A stretch of 64,000 bases of DNA from Candidatus Cloacimonadota bacterium (GCA_029561955.1 JAKQWO010000010.1:1-64000), one strand, 5' to 3'; positions 24,396 through 33,354 are shown, counted from the stretch's first letter. The notes: generated from the letters alone by a model not told the origin. Numbers and translations are program-made.

Positions 24396-26807
24396 TCAGA
24401 ACTTCTGTGAGATCGTAAAGCTCCAGGTGAGCAGGTTGTTTTTGAGGTTGGAATCGGCTTTAAATTTCTGTATCCTTTGGTTGATACCGGTGCTGATGCT
24501 CATATTCTGGATGGGTCTGGCATCCAAGCCAAGCGAGATGTAATCAAATGATTGCTCTGTAAGATCACCGGTCAGGTTGACTCTCCTATAGCTGGTATAG
24601 GGGATGATTTTTTCAGCCAGTAAGGCATATTCAGCACGGGCAAACAGGTTGTAGTTGCTGTTGGAAAGGTCAGGGAGAGAAAGCGTGCCCAAGTCCCTGT
24701 CCTGAGCAGCCCTTGAGAACACAAACTGAGTTTTCAGGGGTATTATAACAAGGCGATTGGTCATGGAAACGTTGATGCTATTGGAGAAGTTTTCATACAT
24801 CAGATTGTTATTTGCGCCTTGAAAGCTGTTGCTTGTGCCCATCCTGTAGGTTAGATCCAGTTGTGATGGAAGGACGGGGATCTGCTTGATGTCATATCCC
24901 AGTCCCACAGAGAGGCTGTTTGAATTGCGCTTGTAGGGCACAAACAGGGAGGGATCCTGCAGTCTGCCGTTATTCTCGTTGGTAGTGGTCGTATTGAAAT
25001 AGGAGCCCTTTAGGTATGGGAGGTTTTGGATGCGCAACATCGCTTGGACAAACCAAGAGTCACTGGTCTGCGTTTCAGCACCGGTGAGGGAGAGGTTGTT
25101 CTTGGTGCGTGAGAAGCCACCGTTGAGGTTAAAGTAGCGTCCGAGATAGTATTGATTGCTGACGTTGATCTGCGATGTGTCTTTAGGATACTGGTTGATG
25201 CTGTGGGAGTTGAAGGCGCTTCCCACCGCGGTGTAGCTAATGTTTAGAAGATTCTTAAAGACAATCGTACGGAGGTAGGCTGTGGCGGCTAAGTTGTGTT
25301 TGCTGGGCATGAAGGGCTGCATATTGCGGTTGATCACAAAAAGCTCTGCCAGCTCACCCGGATCGATAAAATCCAAGTCTGGGGCGAGTTGCCCGATATC
25401 TTCCGCCGAAATGGTAGGGTCTATAGTATTGGTATTCAAGAAGCTACCGGCTACTTCTGCACCCAGGACCACACTTTGCTCTGGGAGATGGATCCTCATA
25501 TCCAGGCTCGCTACTATGTTGTCTTCGGGTGTGACGGTATAGATTACATTTCCATTTTGGTCAGTGTATGAGTATATCTCTTTAGACAGCGAGGAAATGA
25601 TATCACGGTTTCTGACGCCATTGATGCCGATGGAGAAGCCCTGCTCGGTGCCGATGCGCAATCTGCCTCCCACCACTTCTTGGCGGAATGTGCCACCGGG
25701 AGCTTGGATGGGCAAGCCGTTATCGTCTGTGCTTGGAAGCTTGGTGCTGCGCACGATTTCACCCGCCATCACTTCCAAGCCCATCTGCCTTTCGTAAAGC
25801 TTGCTGTAGAGGCCATACTGGTTGCGGTTGTTGAGCACGAAGTGGCTTATTTGAGGGGTATAATCGCCGGCGACGATCTCCCAGAAGGGGAGCATAAAGC
25901 CGATGGTGTAGCGGTTTACCCTTTGAGCGTTCTTATCCTCAAGTGAGCTGAAAAGCAGATTGGTATAGGCGGTGGCGATTCCATAATTGATGCTGGCATC
26001 TCCCCAAGCCATCCAATCGTTTTCACTCTCAATGACATCAGTCAAGGTGGCTGAATAGTCGTGATTGTGGATATTTGAGGCAAAGTTGACACTTCCCGAG
26101 TAGATGAAGGGGCTGCGAGCCTTGATCTTGGGTGTTTTGATATTCCAGAGCTGGGATTGCACCTTTTTCCCACCCTTCACGGCGGTGATTAAAGCGCGCA
26201 CCTCTTCACCGTTGGTCTTGCTATCTCTGTAAACCACAGTATTATTAGTGATGGTGCTCGCTTTGGTGACTTCACTGCCGCCTACCCACACTCTGATGCT
26301 GCTGGGGCTGATTTCGTCTGCGATCTCAAAGAAGGAAACGGCGAAAACAAAGGCATCGGATTCAAATTCACCTTCGGTGCTGAGCAGGATAAAGCCTTCT
26401 TCCAGCTTGCCACTCATAGGGCCTGGGGTGAGGGTGTAAGGGCCATTTACCTCAAATTCAAGCGGCAAAATCTCCACGCTCTGGTCGTTGAGCACAAACT
26501 CGTAATAGTATCTGACATCTTTGTCTTTGATCTGAGAGCTTTTGAGAACCGTCTCCCAGAAGAGTGATCCCGGGGCTTGACGTCTCATTTCCTGGGTGTG
26601 GTAGATGGTCTCCTGTGCGTAGCTGTAGCGCAATCTTACGGTTTTGACATCATTGGCACCAATGTTCACTTCCACTCGCATCGTAACATTCTCCCCGAAG
26701 GTGTAGGTCATCGGAGCCTGATTTTGAGCGGTGATCACACGAGTGGTCTGAGCCATAGCTATGATGGATAAGCTGAGTAGTATGAGGCAGATTATGATTC
26801 TTTTCAT
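24396..26807 (-). CDS. Outer-membrane beta-barrel protein with N-terminal beta-sandwich
   Basis: 803 residues from ATG 26807 (GGAGTGAT upstream); a longer frame from 26861 overlaps the fecR-like gene. Signal peptide MKRIIICLILLSLSIIAMAQ, an Ig-like beta-sandwich (about 25-130: YTFGENVTMRVEVNIGANDV), a second sandwich (to about 240), then a long series of alternating strands typical of a barrel, ending ...WSFTISQKF with the terminal Phe used as BAM recognition signal. Not assignable to a named transporter family. It lies 13 bases after the FecR gene, and its position between a FecR protein and a CHASE2 sensor suggests that it is part of an envelope-sensing module. Confidence 0.8.
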   Translation of the reverse strand: MKRIIICLILLSLSIIAMAQTTRVITAQNQAPMTYTFGENVTMRVEVNIGANDVKTVRLRYSYAQETIYHTQEMRRQAPGSLFWETVLKSSQIKDKDVRYYYEFVLNDQSVEILPLEFEVNGPYTLTPGPMSGKLEEGFILLSTEGEFESDAFVFAVSFFEIADEISPSSIRVWVGGSEVTKASTITNNTVVYRDSKTNGEEVRALITAVKGGKKVQSQLWNIKTPKIKARSPFIYSGSVNFASNIHNHDYSATLTDVIESENDWMAWGDASINYGIATAYTNLLFSSLEDKNAQRVNRYTIGFMLPFWEIVAGDYTPQISHFVLNNRNQYGLYSKLYERQMGLEVMAGEIVRSTKLPSTDDNGLPIQAPGGTFRQEVVGGRLRIGTEQGFSIGINGVRNRDIISSLSKEIYSYTDQNGNVIYTVTPEDNIVASLDMRIHLPEQSVVLGAEVAGSFLNTNTIDPTISAEDIGQLAPDLDFIDPGELAELFVINRNMQPFMPSKHNLAATAYLRTIVFKNLLNISYTAVGSAFNSHSINQYPKDTSQINVSNQYYLGRYFNLNGGFSRTKNNLSLTGAETQTSDSWFVQAMLRIQNLPYLKGSYFNTTTTNENNGRLQDPSLFVPYKRNSNSLSVGLGYDIKQIPVLPSQLDLTYRMGTSNSFQGANNNLMYENFSNSINVSMTNRLVIIPLKTQFVFSRAAQDRDLGTLSLPDLSNSNYNLFARAEYALLAEKIIPYTSYRRVNLTGDLTEQSFDYISLGLDARPIQNMSISTGINQRIQKFKADSNLKNNLLTWSFTISQKF

Positions 26808-26820
26808 GATGATCACTCCA

Positions 26821-27501
26821 TTAGTATTCAATCTCAATGAACCTGGTGTAGCCGTCTTCATCGATCATAGGGATTCTGAGGATGTTGGGCGTGTATACAG
26901 CCAAAGCTTCTTGTTCTGCCGCATCCAAGCCTTGAATGTCTTCCGGTGTGGTTTCACGCACGCTCAAGTCCATGTACCTGTCCACAAAAGCAGTCTGTCC
27001 GGCCGTGACATCAGCTTTATCACCAGTTTGAGATACTTCCACATTCACCGTGCCATCGGTGACGATGTAAGTAACTTCGCCTTCTTCGTTTACTATGGTG
27101 ATAAACTGCGTTCCATTCACGGATGCCATGGTGGTGGGTGTGCTGACTCTCACGCTCCCTTTGCTGTTGGGGTTCACTTTGGTGAAGACACGTCCGGAAT
27201 TGACTTTAATGGTTTTATCCAAGAGTTTATCTCTACGTGATGCGCTCACCACCACGTAGGAGTTGGCAAAGACCTTGATGGAGGAAGAGTCGTCAATGTA
27301 TTTGTAGGCAGCGAAGGATTGGTTTCGGGTGTGAATCTCATCGAAGTCGTTGATGCTATCGCCCACTTTGAACTTAATGTTTTTGCCGCCTCTAAAGAGG
27401 TCGACCTTTCCCTTGGCGGCGGTCACAAGTGCCACTCCAGTAGCGTCTAAAGCTGTGAATATCAGGGCGATTAGCAAGAGAGTAAAGATAGTCTTTTTCA
27501 T
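26821..27501 (-). CDS. Exported FecR-domain protein
   Basis: 226 residues. Signal peptide (1-20, MKKTIFTLLLIALIFTALDA) and a FecR domain: VALVTAAKGKVDLFRGGKNI, a GDSINDFDEIHTRNQSFAAY strand pair, SGRVFTKV and VSTPTTMASVNGTQF. FecR itself relays TonB-dependent signals to a sigma factor, but this protein has no cytoplasmic or membrane segment and no sigma factor neighbour, so it belongs to the free exported FecR group, often found near CHASE2 proteins. The C-terminal part (about 180-226) is acidic. Spaced 9 bases after the upstream secreted-protein gene. Confidence 0.88.
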   Translation of the reverse strand: MKKTIFTLLLIALIFTALDATGVALVTAAKGKVDLFRGGKNIKFKVGDSINDFDEIHTRNQSFAAYKYIDDSSSIKVFANSYVVVSASRRDKLLDKTIKVNSGRVFTKVNPNSKGSVRVSTPTTMASVNGTQFITIVNEEGEVTYIVTDGTVNVEVSQTGDKADVTAGQTAFVDRYMDLSVRETTPEDIQGLDAAEQEALAVYTPNILRIPMIDEDGYTRFIEIEY

Positions 27502-27510
27502 GGTTCCTCC

Positions 27511-28644
27511 TTAGTTTCCTATTCTGATCTCCACATCTTTTTCTGTGATCTCTCTGAGCAATTTGATGGCTTCATGGCCGCTGTAGTTTCTACCATTGAG
27601 GATCACGTTTCCGACGGGGTTAAACCCTTGGACAAACAGAGCATTGATGGCGCTATCGTTCAAGTTCATCAACAGGGTCTTGAGCTCGCTTTCATTTTCC
27701 ACGGTGGTGCCGTCTGTTACATACTGAAATACAAACCATTCACTCTTGAGGCTCTCGGAATCCTTAGGCTTTTTGGAGGATGAGAATGGGTTGTTCTCGT
27801 TGTATTTATCCAGCGTGATTTGCCAGGCATAATAGCATCCATTGTTGAAGGGAAGGTAGTCTGCAAACATGAAGTTGGTGATCAAATCCTGTGCATCTTG
27901 ATCACTCGCCGTTTCGTAAAAGAGCCTTCCGGTAAGAGCCACCGAGGTTTGAGTGGGTGGCAGGTTTTGCGGAAACTCTCTGATGGTGAGCCAAGCTGCT
28001 CTGTTGAATCCGGTTGTTAGCGCGCTCCACATGAAGCTCACGGGTTTCATGTTTACTTGAGGAGGCGTGCTGCCTACCTTCTGACCCGGAGAAAGCAGCA
28101 AGATAGGGCCTGTGTTTTTGATGGTAATGGTGAAGAAGATAGATGGCTCATATCGTTTAGCAGTGACGGCTCTCAGGCTGACTTCTGCCTTGATGACACC
28201 ATCGGGAAAATAGCCCGAGAGCAGAGCCTGCTTGAGTGTGGGGTCTATATTGACAATATCGTTTATGCCCGTATAGCCACCGCTAAGCAAGGTAAAGTCA
28301 CTACTCAAAGCATCGGTAAATAGCTCCCCATTGGTAAGCATGATCGTCTCGGAAGGGGCGATTTCCTCTCTGGATTGAAACTCTGCCTCCAATACCCGCA
28401 TACCATTCCAGGTTAGCTTAACTTTCATCATAAGCTTATGGGAAGAGGGGCTAATGTTTGTGATGGTCAAGGTGGTTAAATGGGTCTGTCCCGCTGCATT
28501 ATCTGGATCGAAAGTAGCAGCGCTAAGCTCATTTAATGATATGGCATTTGGTGTGAATGCGCCTGAAAAGACGTTGTTGCCCAACACCTGCATAGGTATC
28601 AAGCCTAACATCAGCAGTATGATAAGCTTCGGTAGGTGTTTCAT
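27511..28644 (-). CDS. Secreted protein of unknown function
   Basis: 377 residues with a signal peptide (about 1-22, ending VLGN). I recognise no named family. Visible features are a beta-sandwich-like N-terminal part (HLTTLTITNISPSSHKLMMK), a second strand-rich region with PVSFMWSALTTGFNRAAWLT and a QITLDKY segment resembling interface parts of extracellular binding domains, and a charged C-terminal end (LREITEKDVEIRIGN) with GHEAIKLLREITEKD that looks like a small alpha-beta unit. It begins 12 bases after ddl and is 9 bases before the FecR gene, so it is probably an extracytoplasmic partner of the FecR and barrel proteins. Confidence 0.7.
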   Translation of the reverse strand: MKHLPKLIILLMLGLIPMQVLGNNVFSGAFTPNAISLNELSAATFDPDNAAGQTHLTTLTITNISPSSHKLMMKVKLTWNGMRVLEAEFQSREEIAPSETIMLTNGELFTDALSSDFTLLSGGYTGINDIVNIDPTLKQALLSGYFPDGVIKAEVSLRAVTAKRYEPSIFFTITIKNTGPILLLSPGQKVGSTPPQVNMKPVSFMWSALTTGFNRAAWLTIREFPQNLPPTQTSVALTGRLFYETASDQDAQDLITNFMFADYLPFNNGCYYAWQITLDKYNENNPFSSSKKPKDSESLKSEWFVFQYVTDGTTVENESELKTLLMNLNDSAINALFVQGFNPVGNVILNGRNYSGHEAIKLLREITEKDVEIRIGN

Positions 28645-28656
28645 TGTTCCTCCAAT

Positions 28657-29586
28657 TTATACATTGTGCATTATCATTTCTAATAGTTTGGCAAAATCAA
28701 CTCCCACGGTCTTGGCGGCCATGGGCGTGAGACTGAGGGACGTCATGCCGGGCAGGGTATTTGCTTCCAAAAACCAAGCTTGATTTCCATCATAGAGAAA
28801 GTCTACCCTGGCATAGCCCTTGAGATCAAAAGCATGCCACAGGCGTGTAGCGTAGACCTGCAATAGACGTGACAGCGCTGGGTCTATCTCAGCAGGAGCC
28901 ACGTAGACGGTTTTCCCTTCGGTGTACTTATTGGTATAATCATACCAGCCTTCCACAGGCTTTATTTCCACCACGGGCAGTGCTTTGCCTTCCAAGACGG
29001 TGACGGCAAACTCCGAGCCAGCGATGTATTTCTCTATCAAGACGGTGTTTGACTCCCTGAAAGCCAGCTCTACTGCAGGTTTTAGCTCCCGGATCTGCTT
29101 CACTACGGAAACTCCCACGCTGGAGCCTGCATCGTTGGGTTTCACTACCACCGGCAGTCCCAAGGAGCCCAAGAAGCCCATCAAGTCCTCATCTGTATTG
29201 TAGTCTACAATCATGTTTTCACGCATGATGATAAAGTCTGCTGTGGGTATGCCCATATCTCTGGCGACCAGCTTGGAGATATACTTGTCCATCGTGATGC
29301 AGCAAGCTCTGGAGCCGCTTCCCGTAAAGGGGATATGCGCCAGCTCAAAAGCAGCCTGCATCTTGCCATTCTCTCCCTCGCCTCCGTGCAAGCCGAAGAA
29401 GACTAAGTCTGCGCCACCGGACTTGATGGCTGCAATCAGTTCTGAAACTGTGGGAAAGTCTCGAGGGTCGAGCTCAAACACCTTGTAGCCCGAATCTCTA
29501 AGTTGAGCGGAAACAGCAGCTCCGCTCTTGAGTGAGACCTTACGCTCTGATGAGTTGCCGCCCTTCAATACACATATAGTTTTCAT
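28657..29586 (-). CDS. ddl: D-alanine--D-alanine ligase
   Basis: 309 residues, normal for Ddl. ATP-grasp enzyme joining two D-Ala for peptidoglycan precursor synthesis in the cytoplasm. N-terminal LKGGNSSERKVSLKSG, GLHGGEGENGKMQ, TGSGSRACCITMDK, PVVVKPNDAGSSVGV and the C-terminal FLEANTLPGMTSLS are family hallmarks. Its setting, downstream of a response regulator and a FemAB-like gene and upstream of the FecR module, rather than in a mur cluster, is unusual and hints that the module is concerned with the cell wall. Confidence 0.95.
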   Translation of the reverse strand: MKTICVLKGGNSSERKVSLKSGAAVSAQLRDSGYKVFELDPRDFPTVSELIAAIKSGGADLVFFGLHGGEGENGKMQAAFELAHIPFTGSGSRACCITMDKYISKLVARDMGIPTADFIIMRENMIVDYNTDEDLMGFLGSLGLPVVVKPNDAGSSVGVSVVKQIRELKPAVELAFRESNTVLIEKYIAGSEFAVTVLEGKALPVVEIKPVEGWYDYTNKYTEGKTVYVAPAEIDPALSRLLQVYATRLWHAFDLKGYARVDFLYDGNQAWFLEANTLPGMTSLSLTPMAAKTVGVDFAKLLEMIMHNV

Positions 29587-29627
29587 CTTACCTCAAAAAG
29601 CATTGCTTTGTAATTTAAACTCAAGAT

Positions 29628-30530
29628 TCAACTGCTGATGCGGAAGAACAACTGGAGCTGATGCCCCATTGCGCCTTTGAATCTCGCCACATCCGGCACA
29701 TTTGCACCGCATAAATCCAAGACCTTGCAGCGGGATTTCAAGGTTTCGATCAGCATATGAGTATGCCAGAGGCTGACACCCTTGCTCAGCTCCTCTTCCG
29801 CTGTGCTGCGGAACAAGGAGTAAGCGATCTCTGCATCACCCTGTAGCATAATATTAATACTCACAATCTTGCCATCCCTGCACACATTATGCTGCCGGAG
29901 CAAACCGCTTTTCGCCAGATCCTCAATGAAGTTCTTGATCTTGTCGTCATCCTTTACAGGTTGCATTCCTTTGCGTCCAACCATCGCCTTGGTCAGCTCA
30001 ATATAGGCAGAAACATCCAGGAATTCCTCAAAAGAATAGCCTTCCTTGGAGGCGTTCCTCAGCTTCCTGCGTTCTTTGCCCAAAGGCTGTGTTTCCACCT
30101 CGTAATCATGGATATAGGTATAAAACGGCTGCGTCTTGATTTTATTCCAGATAAATCCTCTCACATCATAGTTATGAGGGGCTAAGGTGACACTAAATCT
30201 CTTGTAGTGCTTTTTGAGGAAGAGAGCAAGATCAGAGCAGATGCGCAGCTCATCCAAAGCGTTGCGTGCAGGCGAGGTGCCAAAGGGATGATTGAAGTGC
30301 ACTCCCTGATAATAGGCTCCCAAAGCGGGTACCAACCTCACAAAACCCAGATGTTTCTTCTCATACAGGGGCATTTGCGCTACTAACTCTTCGCCTTTAT
30401 ACACATTTGCCAGCTTGGGCTCAAGACCGTTAAAGGCAGCAGCAGCATTCATCAAATCCGCTTTACACCACAGAGGCGTTGTGGGAGCTTGATCTGAGGA
30501 CTTGGGACTAATCAGGACGATCTCATGCAT
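29628..30530 (-). CDS. GNAT / FemAB-like acyltransferase (BioF2-like)
   Basis: 300 residues from ATG 30530 (a GTG at 30536 is also possible). The pattern fits the acetyltransferase-6/FemAB-like superfamily of two GNAT folds: an N-terminal fold with MPLYEKKHLGFVRLVPALGA, then RRKLRNASKEGYSFEEF, an ISVNIMLQGD-like strand (actually IVSINIMLQGDAEIAYSLFR) and the family-end motif FKGAMGHQLQLFFRI. Relatives add amino acids or acyl groups to cell-wall precursors or glycolipids. The substrate is unknown, but adjacency to ddl suits cell-wall modification. It begins about 10 bases after the response regulator gene. Confidence 0.72.
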   Translation of the reverse strand: MHEIVLISPKSSDQAPTTPLWCKADLMNAAAAFNGLEPKLANVYKGEELVAQMPLYEKKHLGFVRLVPALGAYYQGVHFNHPFGTSPARNALDELRICSDLALFLKKHYKRFSVTLAPHNYDVRGFIWNKIKTQPFYTYIHDYEVETQPLGKERRKLRNASKEGYSFEEFLDVSAYIELTKAMVGRKGMQPVKDDDKIKNFIEDLAKSGLLRQHNVCRDGKIVSINIMLQGDAEIAYSLFRSTAEEELSKGVSLWHTHMLIETLKSRCKVLDLCGANVPDVARFKGAMGHQLQLFFRISS

Positions 30531-30540
30531 AAGCACAGTC

Positions 30541-30897
30541 TCACACCATCTTCTGCACGATATTGAGCAATTCTATCAGTTGGAAAGGCTTGATGATATA
30601 GCTTGACGCACCCTCCAACATGGCATTGTAGACCAAGTCAATCGTGGGGAAGCCGGTCATAATCAAACACTGGAGATCAGGGTCCTGCCGCAGCAACTCG
30701 ATCATCAAATCTATGCCGCTCATACCAGGCATGGATTGGTCTATGATGGCAAGCTTATACTTCCCTACACTGAATTTCGCCAAAGCAAGGGATGCGTTTT
30801 CAGCCGTATCTACCCCATAGCCGTTTGCTTTCAGGAAGTCCGCAAGAACCTCTCTGAGCAAGCGGTCATCGTCTACTATCAAAATATACGCATCCAT
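30541..30897 (-). CDS. Single-domain response regulator (CheY-like)
   Basis: 118 residues: a receiver domain with no output domain. Acidic pocket Asp9-Asp11 (VDDDRLL), phosphoacceptor Asp53 (IIDQSMPG), Thr81 (MTGFP) and Lys103 (IIKPF) are all present, so phosphorylation by a histidine kinase is expected. The kinase is not in this window. It must act through protein contact. It is first in a tight run leading to the FemAB-like, ddl, secreted, FecR and barrel genes. Confidence 0.92.
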   Translation of the reverse strand: MDAYILIVDDDRLLREVLADFLKANGYGVDTAENASLALAKFSVGKYKLAIIDQSMPGMSGIDLMIELLRQDPDLQCLIMTGFPTIDLVYNAMLEGASSYIIKPFQLIELLNIVQKMV

Positions 30898-30961
30898 CTG
30901 ATAAAAAGCTCCTAAATATAGAATTAAGTCTCCACACCACCTTTTTAAAAACTCAACAATC

Positions 30962-30967
30962 TGTCAA
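30962..30967 (-). promoter_or_regulatory. Possible -35 element of the response-regulator operon
   Basis: A TTGACA on the minus strand lies 65 bases upstream of the response regulator start; the matching -10 (TAAAAA-like) is poor, so only the -35 is proposed. AGGAG lies about 15 bases before the ATG. Confidence 0.3.
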
Positions 30968-31025
30968 CCAAAAATGTGGGTTTCGGAGTAAAAAAGAGCA
31001 TTTTTAGGAAAAATAGTCTTTTGTA

Positions 31026-31054
31026 TTGACGAGAAACGGCTTATATTATCTTTG
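31026..31054 (+). promoter_or_regulatory. Possible Bacteroidetes-type promoter of the cold-shock-like gene
   Basis: TTGACG at 31026-31031 and TATCTTTG at 31047-31054, with 18 bases between the TTG and the second element. This resembles the -33/-7 (TAnnTTTG) promoters of Bacteroidetes more than a sigma70 site. The match is short and could be chance. Confidence 0.4.
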
Positions 31055-31086
31055 GTCATAAGAAGTAAAAGATAAGAGGTTAAGCA

Positions 31087-31299
31087 ATGAAAGGAAGAGT
31101 TAAATGGTTTAACAAGAACAAAGGATACGGATTCATCACCACTGAGGACAACAAGGAGTACTTCGCCCACTGGAAGTCCATCGTCACAAACTCCCCCATG
31201 GAGTTAAAAGTCCTCGAACAGGATGAAATAGTCACTTTTGATCTTATGGATACCGATAAAGGCATCCAGGCGATTAACATCATCCGTGTTAACGCCTAA
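31087..31299 (+). CDS. CspA-family cold-shock-like protein
   Basis: 70 residues, one cold-shock domain. RNP1-type KGYGFITTED is intact; RNP2, usually VFVHFS, is YFAHWKS, so one aromatic is exchanged. The start MKGRVKWFNKNKG is canonical. Such proteins bind single-stranded RNA or DNA and act as RNA chaperones. AGAGG lies about 8 bases upstream of the ATG. It is monocistronic: a terminator follows about 20 bases after the stop. Confidence 0.92.
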   Translation: MKGRVKWFNKNKGYGFITTEDNKEYFAHWKSIVTNSPMELKVLEQDEIVTFDLMDTDKGIQAINIIRVNA

Positions 31300-31320
31300 A
31301 CGAATTAGTTTCTTGAGCTA

Positions 31321-31352
31321 AAGGCCGGTTTGATTAGCATCGGCCTTTTTTT
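31321..31352 (+). terminator. Terminator of the cold-shock-like gene
   Basis: Stem AAGGCCG / CGGCCTT (31321-31347) with T-run to 31352, directly before the ygiQ start codon. The ygiQ gene must therefore be read through or have its own promoter inside this element. Confidence 0.8.
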
Positions 31353-31358
31353 GATCAT

Positions 31359-33038
31359 ATGGCTTTTTTGGTTACTACTCAGGAAGAAATGGCGGCTTTA
31401 GGCTGGGATGGGCTGGATGTAATCCTGGTCACTGGCGATGCTTATGTGGATCATCCCTCCTTTGGAACCGCTGTGATTGGCAGGGTCTTGGAGGCCGAGG
31501 GTTACAAGGTGGGAGTGATCGCCCAGCCGGATCTATCGAGCGATGCAGACCTCTTGCGCTTGGGTCGGCCCCGCCTGTTTTTCGGCATCAGCAGCGGCAA
31601 TATGGATTCCATGGTAAACCACTACACCGCCCAGCGCAAACTGCGCAACGACGACGCCTATTCACCCGATGGAGAGATCGGCAAACGCCCCAACCGCGCC
31701 ACCATAATCTACACCAATCACATCAGACGCCTCTTCAAGGATGTCACGGTTGTCCTGGGCGGGATAGAAGCGTCTCTGCGTCGCGTGGCACATTACGACT
31801 TTTGGCAGGATAAGGTGCGCGCCTCTGTCTTGGCGGATAGCAAGGCGGACATCATCGTTTACGGCATGGCAGAGAAAGCCATTGTGGAGATTGCCAAAGC
31901 CTTGGATGCGGGCGAAAGCGCATCCGAACTTCAGGACATCCGAGGCACTGTGGTCTTTGCCGCATCAGATGATAATGGCTTCCATGGCGTGATGCTGCCC
32001 TCCAACGTGGAATCCATAGATAAACTCACCTTTCATAGAGGGACGCAACTCTTTTGGCAACACCACCTTGCGGATGTGCTGTATCAGATAAATGGTGGCA
32101 GGCTAATCAAACACAATCCACCGGCAGAGACCTTAACGCCTATGGAATTGGAGCGTGTCTATGCCTTACCTTTTGAGCGCAAGCCCCATCCCTGCTATGA
32201 GGGCAAGACCATCCCCGCATTTGAACAGATCCAGGCTTCCATCACCTCGCATCGGGGCTGCTATGGTGGCTGCAATTTCTGCTCCATTGCCGCTCATCAA
32301 GGCCGACGGATCAGCTCCCGTAGCCAAGCTTCCATCCGTGCCGAGGTTGCGAAGCTGACAAAAGACTACAAAGGCAAGAAGCTGACCATCACGGATGTGG
32401 GTGGCCCCACAGCCAATATGTATGGTTCCCATTGCAGGCTTGATTGGCCAGCGAGCTGCAAGAGAAGGAGCTGCCTCTATCCAAGCATCTGTCCCAATCT
32501 TGTCTACGATCAGGAAAGGCATCTTGACCTCTTGCGGGAAGTGAAGCAGGTCTCAGGCGTGGGGAATGTGTTTGTCGCTTCAGGTTTAAGGCACGATATG
32601 GCAATCGCCAGCTCTGCATACATCCAAGCCTTAGCCTCCAAATACGCAGGCGGCAGGTTGAAACTGGCACCAGAACACAGCGAAACCGAGGTGCTGAAGC
32701 AGATGGGTAAGCCTTCGATTGATTCCTATATGAGCTTTTCAGAGCAGTTCTTTCACTACTGCAAAAGAGCCGGACTAAAGCGGCAGATCATCCCTTATCT
32801 GATCGTAGGGCATCCGGGTGCAGACTTGAATTCTGCCTTAGCCATGCGCAGGTGGCTGATCAAAAACAGGATCAAAGTGGAGCAGGTGCAGGAATTCACG
32901 CCCACTCCCATGACCATCAGCACCTCCATGTATTATACCGGCCTGGATTTTGAGACCGGCAAGCCCATCCACGTCCCCAAGCCTTCCGAGCTAAGAAAGC
33001 AGAAAGAGCTGATCATGTGGCACAAGCGGCGGCAGTGA
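31359..33038 (+). CDS. YgiQ-family radical SAM protein, short form
   Basis: 559 residues. The N-terminus FLVTTQEEMAALGWD aligns with FLPMSREEMDQLGWD of YgiQ, which supports the chosen start despite no ribosome site. TGDAYVDHPSFG, GGIEASLRRVAHYDFW and the Fe-S motif CYGGCNFC (about residue 305) are family marks. The reaction is unknown; members carry out radical SAM chemistry. It ends after FTPTPMTISTSMYYT...HKRRQ, so the DUF3362 tail of longer relatives is absent. Confidence 0.9.
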   Translation: MAFLVTTQEEMAALGWDGLDVILVTGDAYVDHPSFGTAVIGRVLEAEGYKVGVIAQPDLSSDADLLRLGRPRLFFGISSGNMDSMVNHYTAQRKLRNDDAYSPDGEIGKRPNRATIIYTNHIRRLFKDVTVVLGGIEASLRRVAHYDFWQDKVRASVLADSKADIIVYGMAEKAIVEIAKALDAGESASELQDIRGTVVFAASDDNGFHGVMLPSNVESIDKLTFHRGTQLFWQHHLADVLYQINGGRLIKHNPPAETLTPMELERVYALPFERKPHPCYEGKTIPAFEQIQASITSHRGCYGGCNFCSIAAHQGRRISSRSQASIRAEVAKLTKDYKGKKLTITDVGGPTANMYGSHCRLDWPASCKRRSCLYPSICPNLVYDQERHLDLLREVKQVSGVGNVFVASGLRHDMAIASSAYIQALASKYAGGRLKLAPEHSETEVLKQMGKPSIDSYMSFSEQFFHYCKRAGLKRQIIPYLIVGHPGADLNSALAMRRWLIKNRIKVEQVQEFTPTPMTISTSMYYTGLDFETGKPIHVPKPSELRKQKELIMWHKRRQ

Positions 33039-33105
33039 ATCCCATGTCCCACGATCAAGACCTAACCATTTCCTAACTCATTTTCTCTCGCGCTCTTCGA
33101 AAGCT

Positions 33106-33237
33106 CCGTCTATAATATACTCTGACGATGTTGCCTCGGTGAAGAAAATCCAGATTTTCAAATCTTGTAACTGCATGCTAAAGTTGAGCATACGAAATCG
33201 GGCAAATGTTGTCTCTTTCTTTGCTGGGGTGTAATAA
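33106..33237 (-). repeat. ~130 bp interspersed repeat, copy 2 (inverted)
   Basis: The reverse complement begins GTTATTACACCCCAGCAAAG, includes AGAGACAACATTTGCCCGAT and ends CGTCAGAGTATATTATAGA, matching 3258-3388 with a diverged centre. Confidence 0.7.
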
Positions 33238-33329
33238 CTGTATGGTCGCTATGGCAAGCGACCATACAGGGCTATGTGCGTCAGCAATATGTGTACAGAT
33301 GGCGAAAAACGTACAGGCCGAAAATACAT

Positions 33330-33353
33330 GGTCGGTCCGGCGACCGACCCTAC
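33330..33353 (+). repeat. 24-nt hairpin identical to 1600-1623
   Basis: GGTCGGTCCGGCGACCGACC followed by CTAC, a perfect 7-bp stem with a 6-base loop, identical in both places and 31.7 kb apart. Confidence 0.75.
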
Positions 33354-33354
33354 C

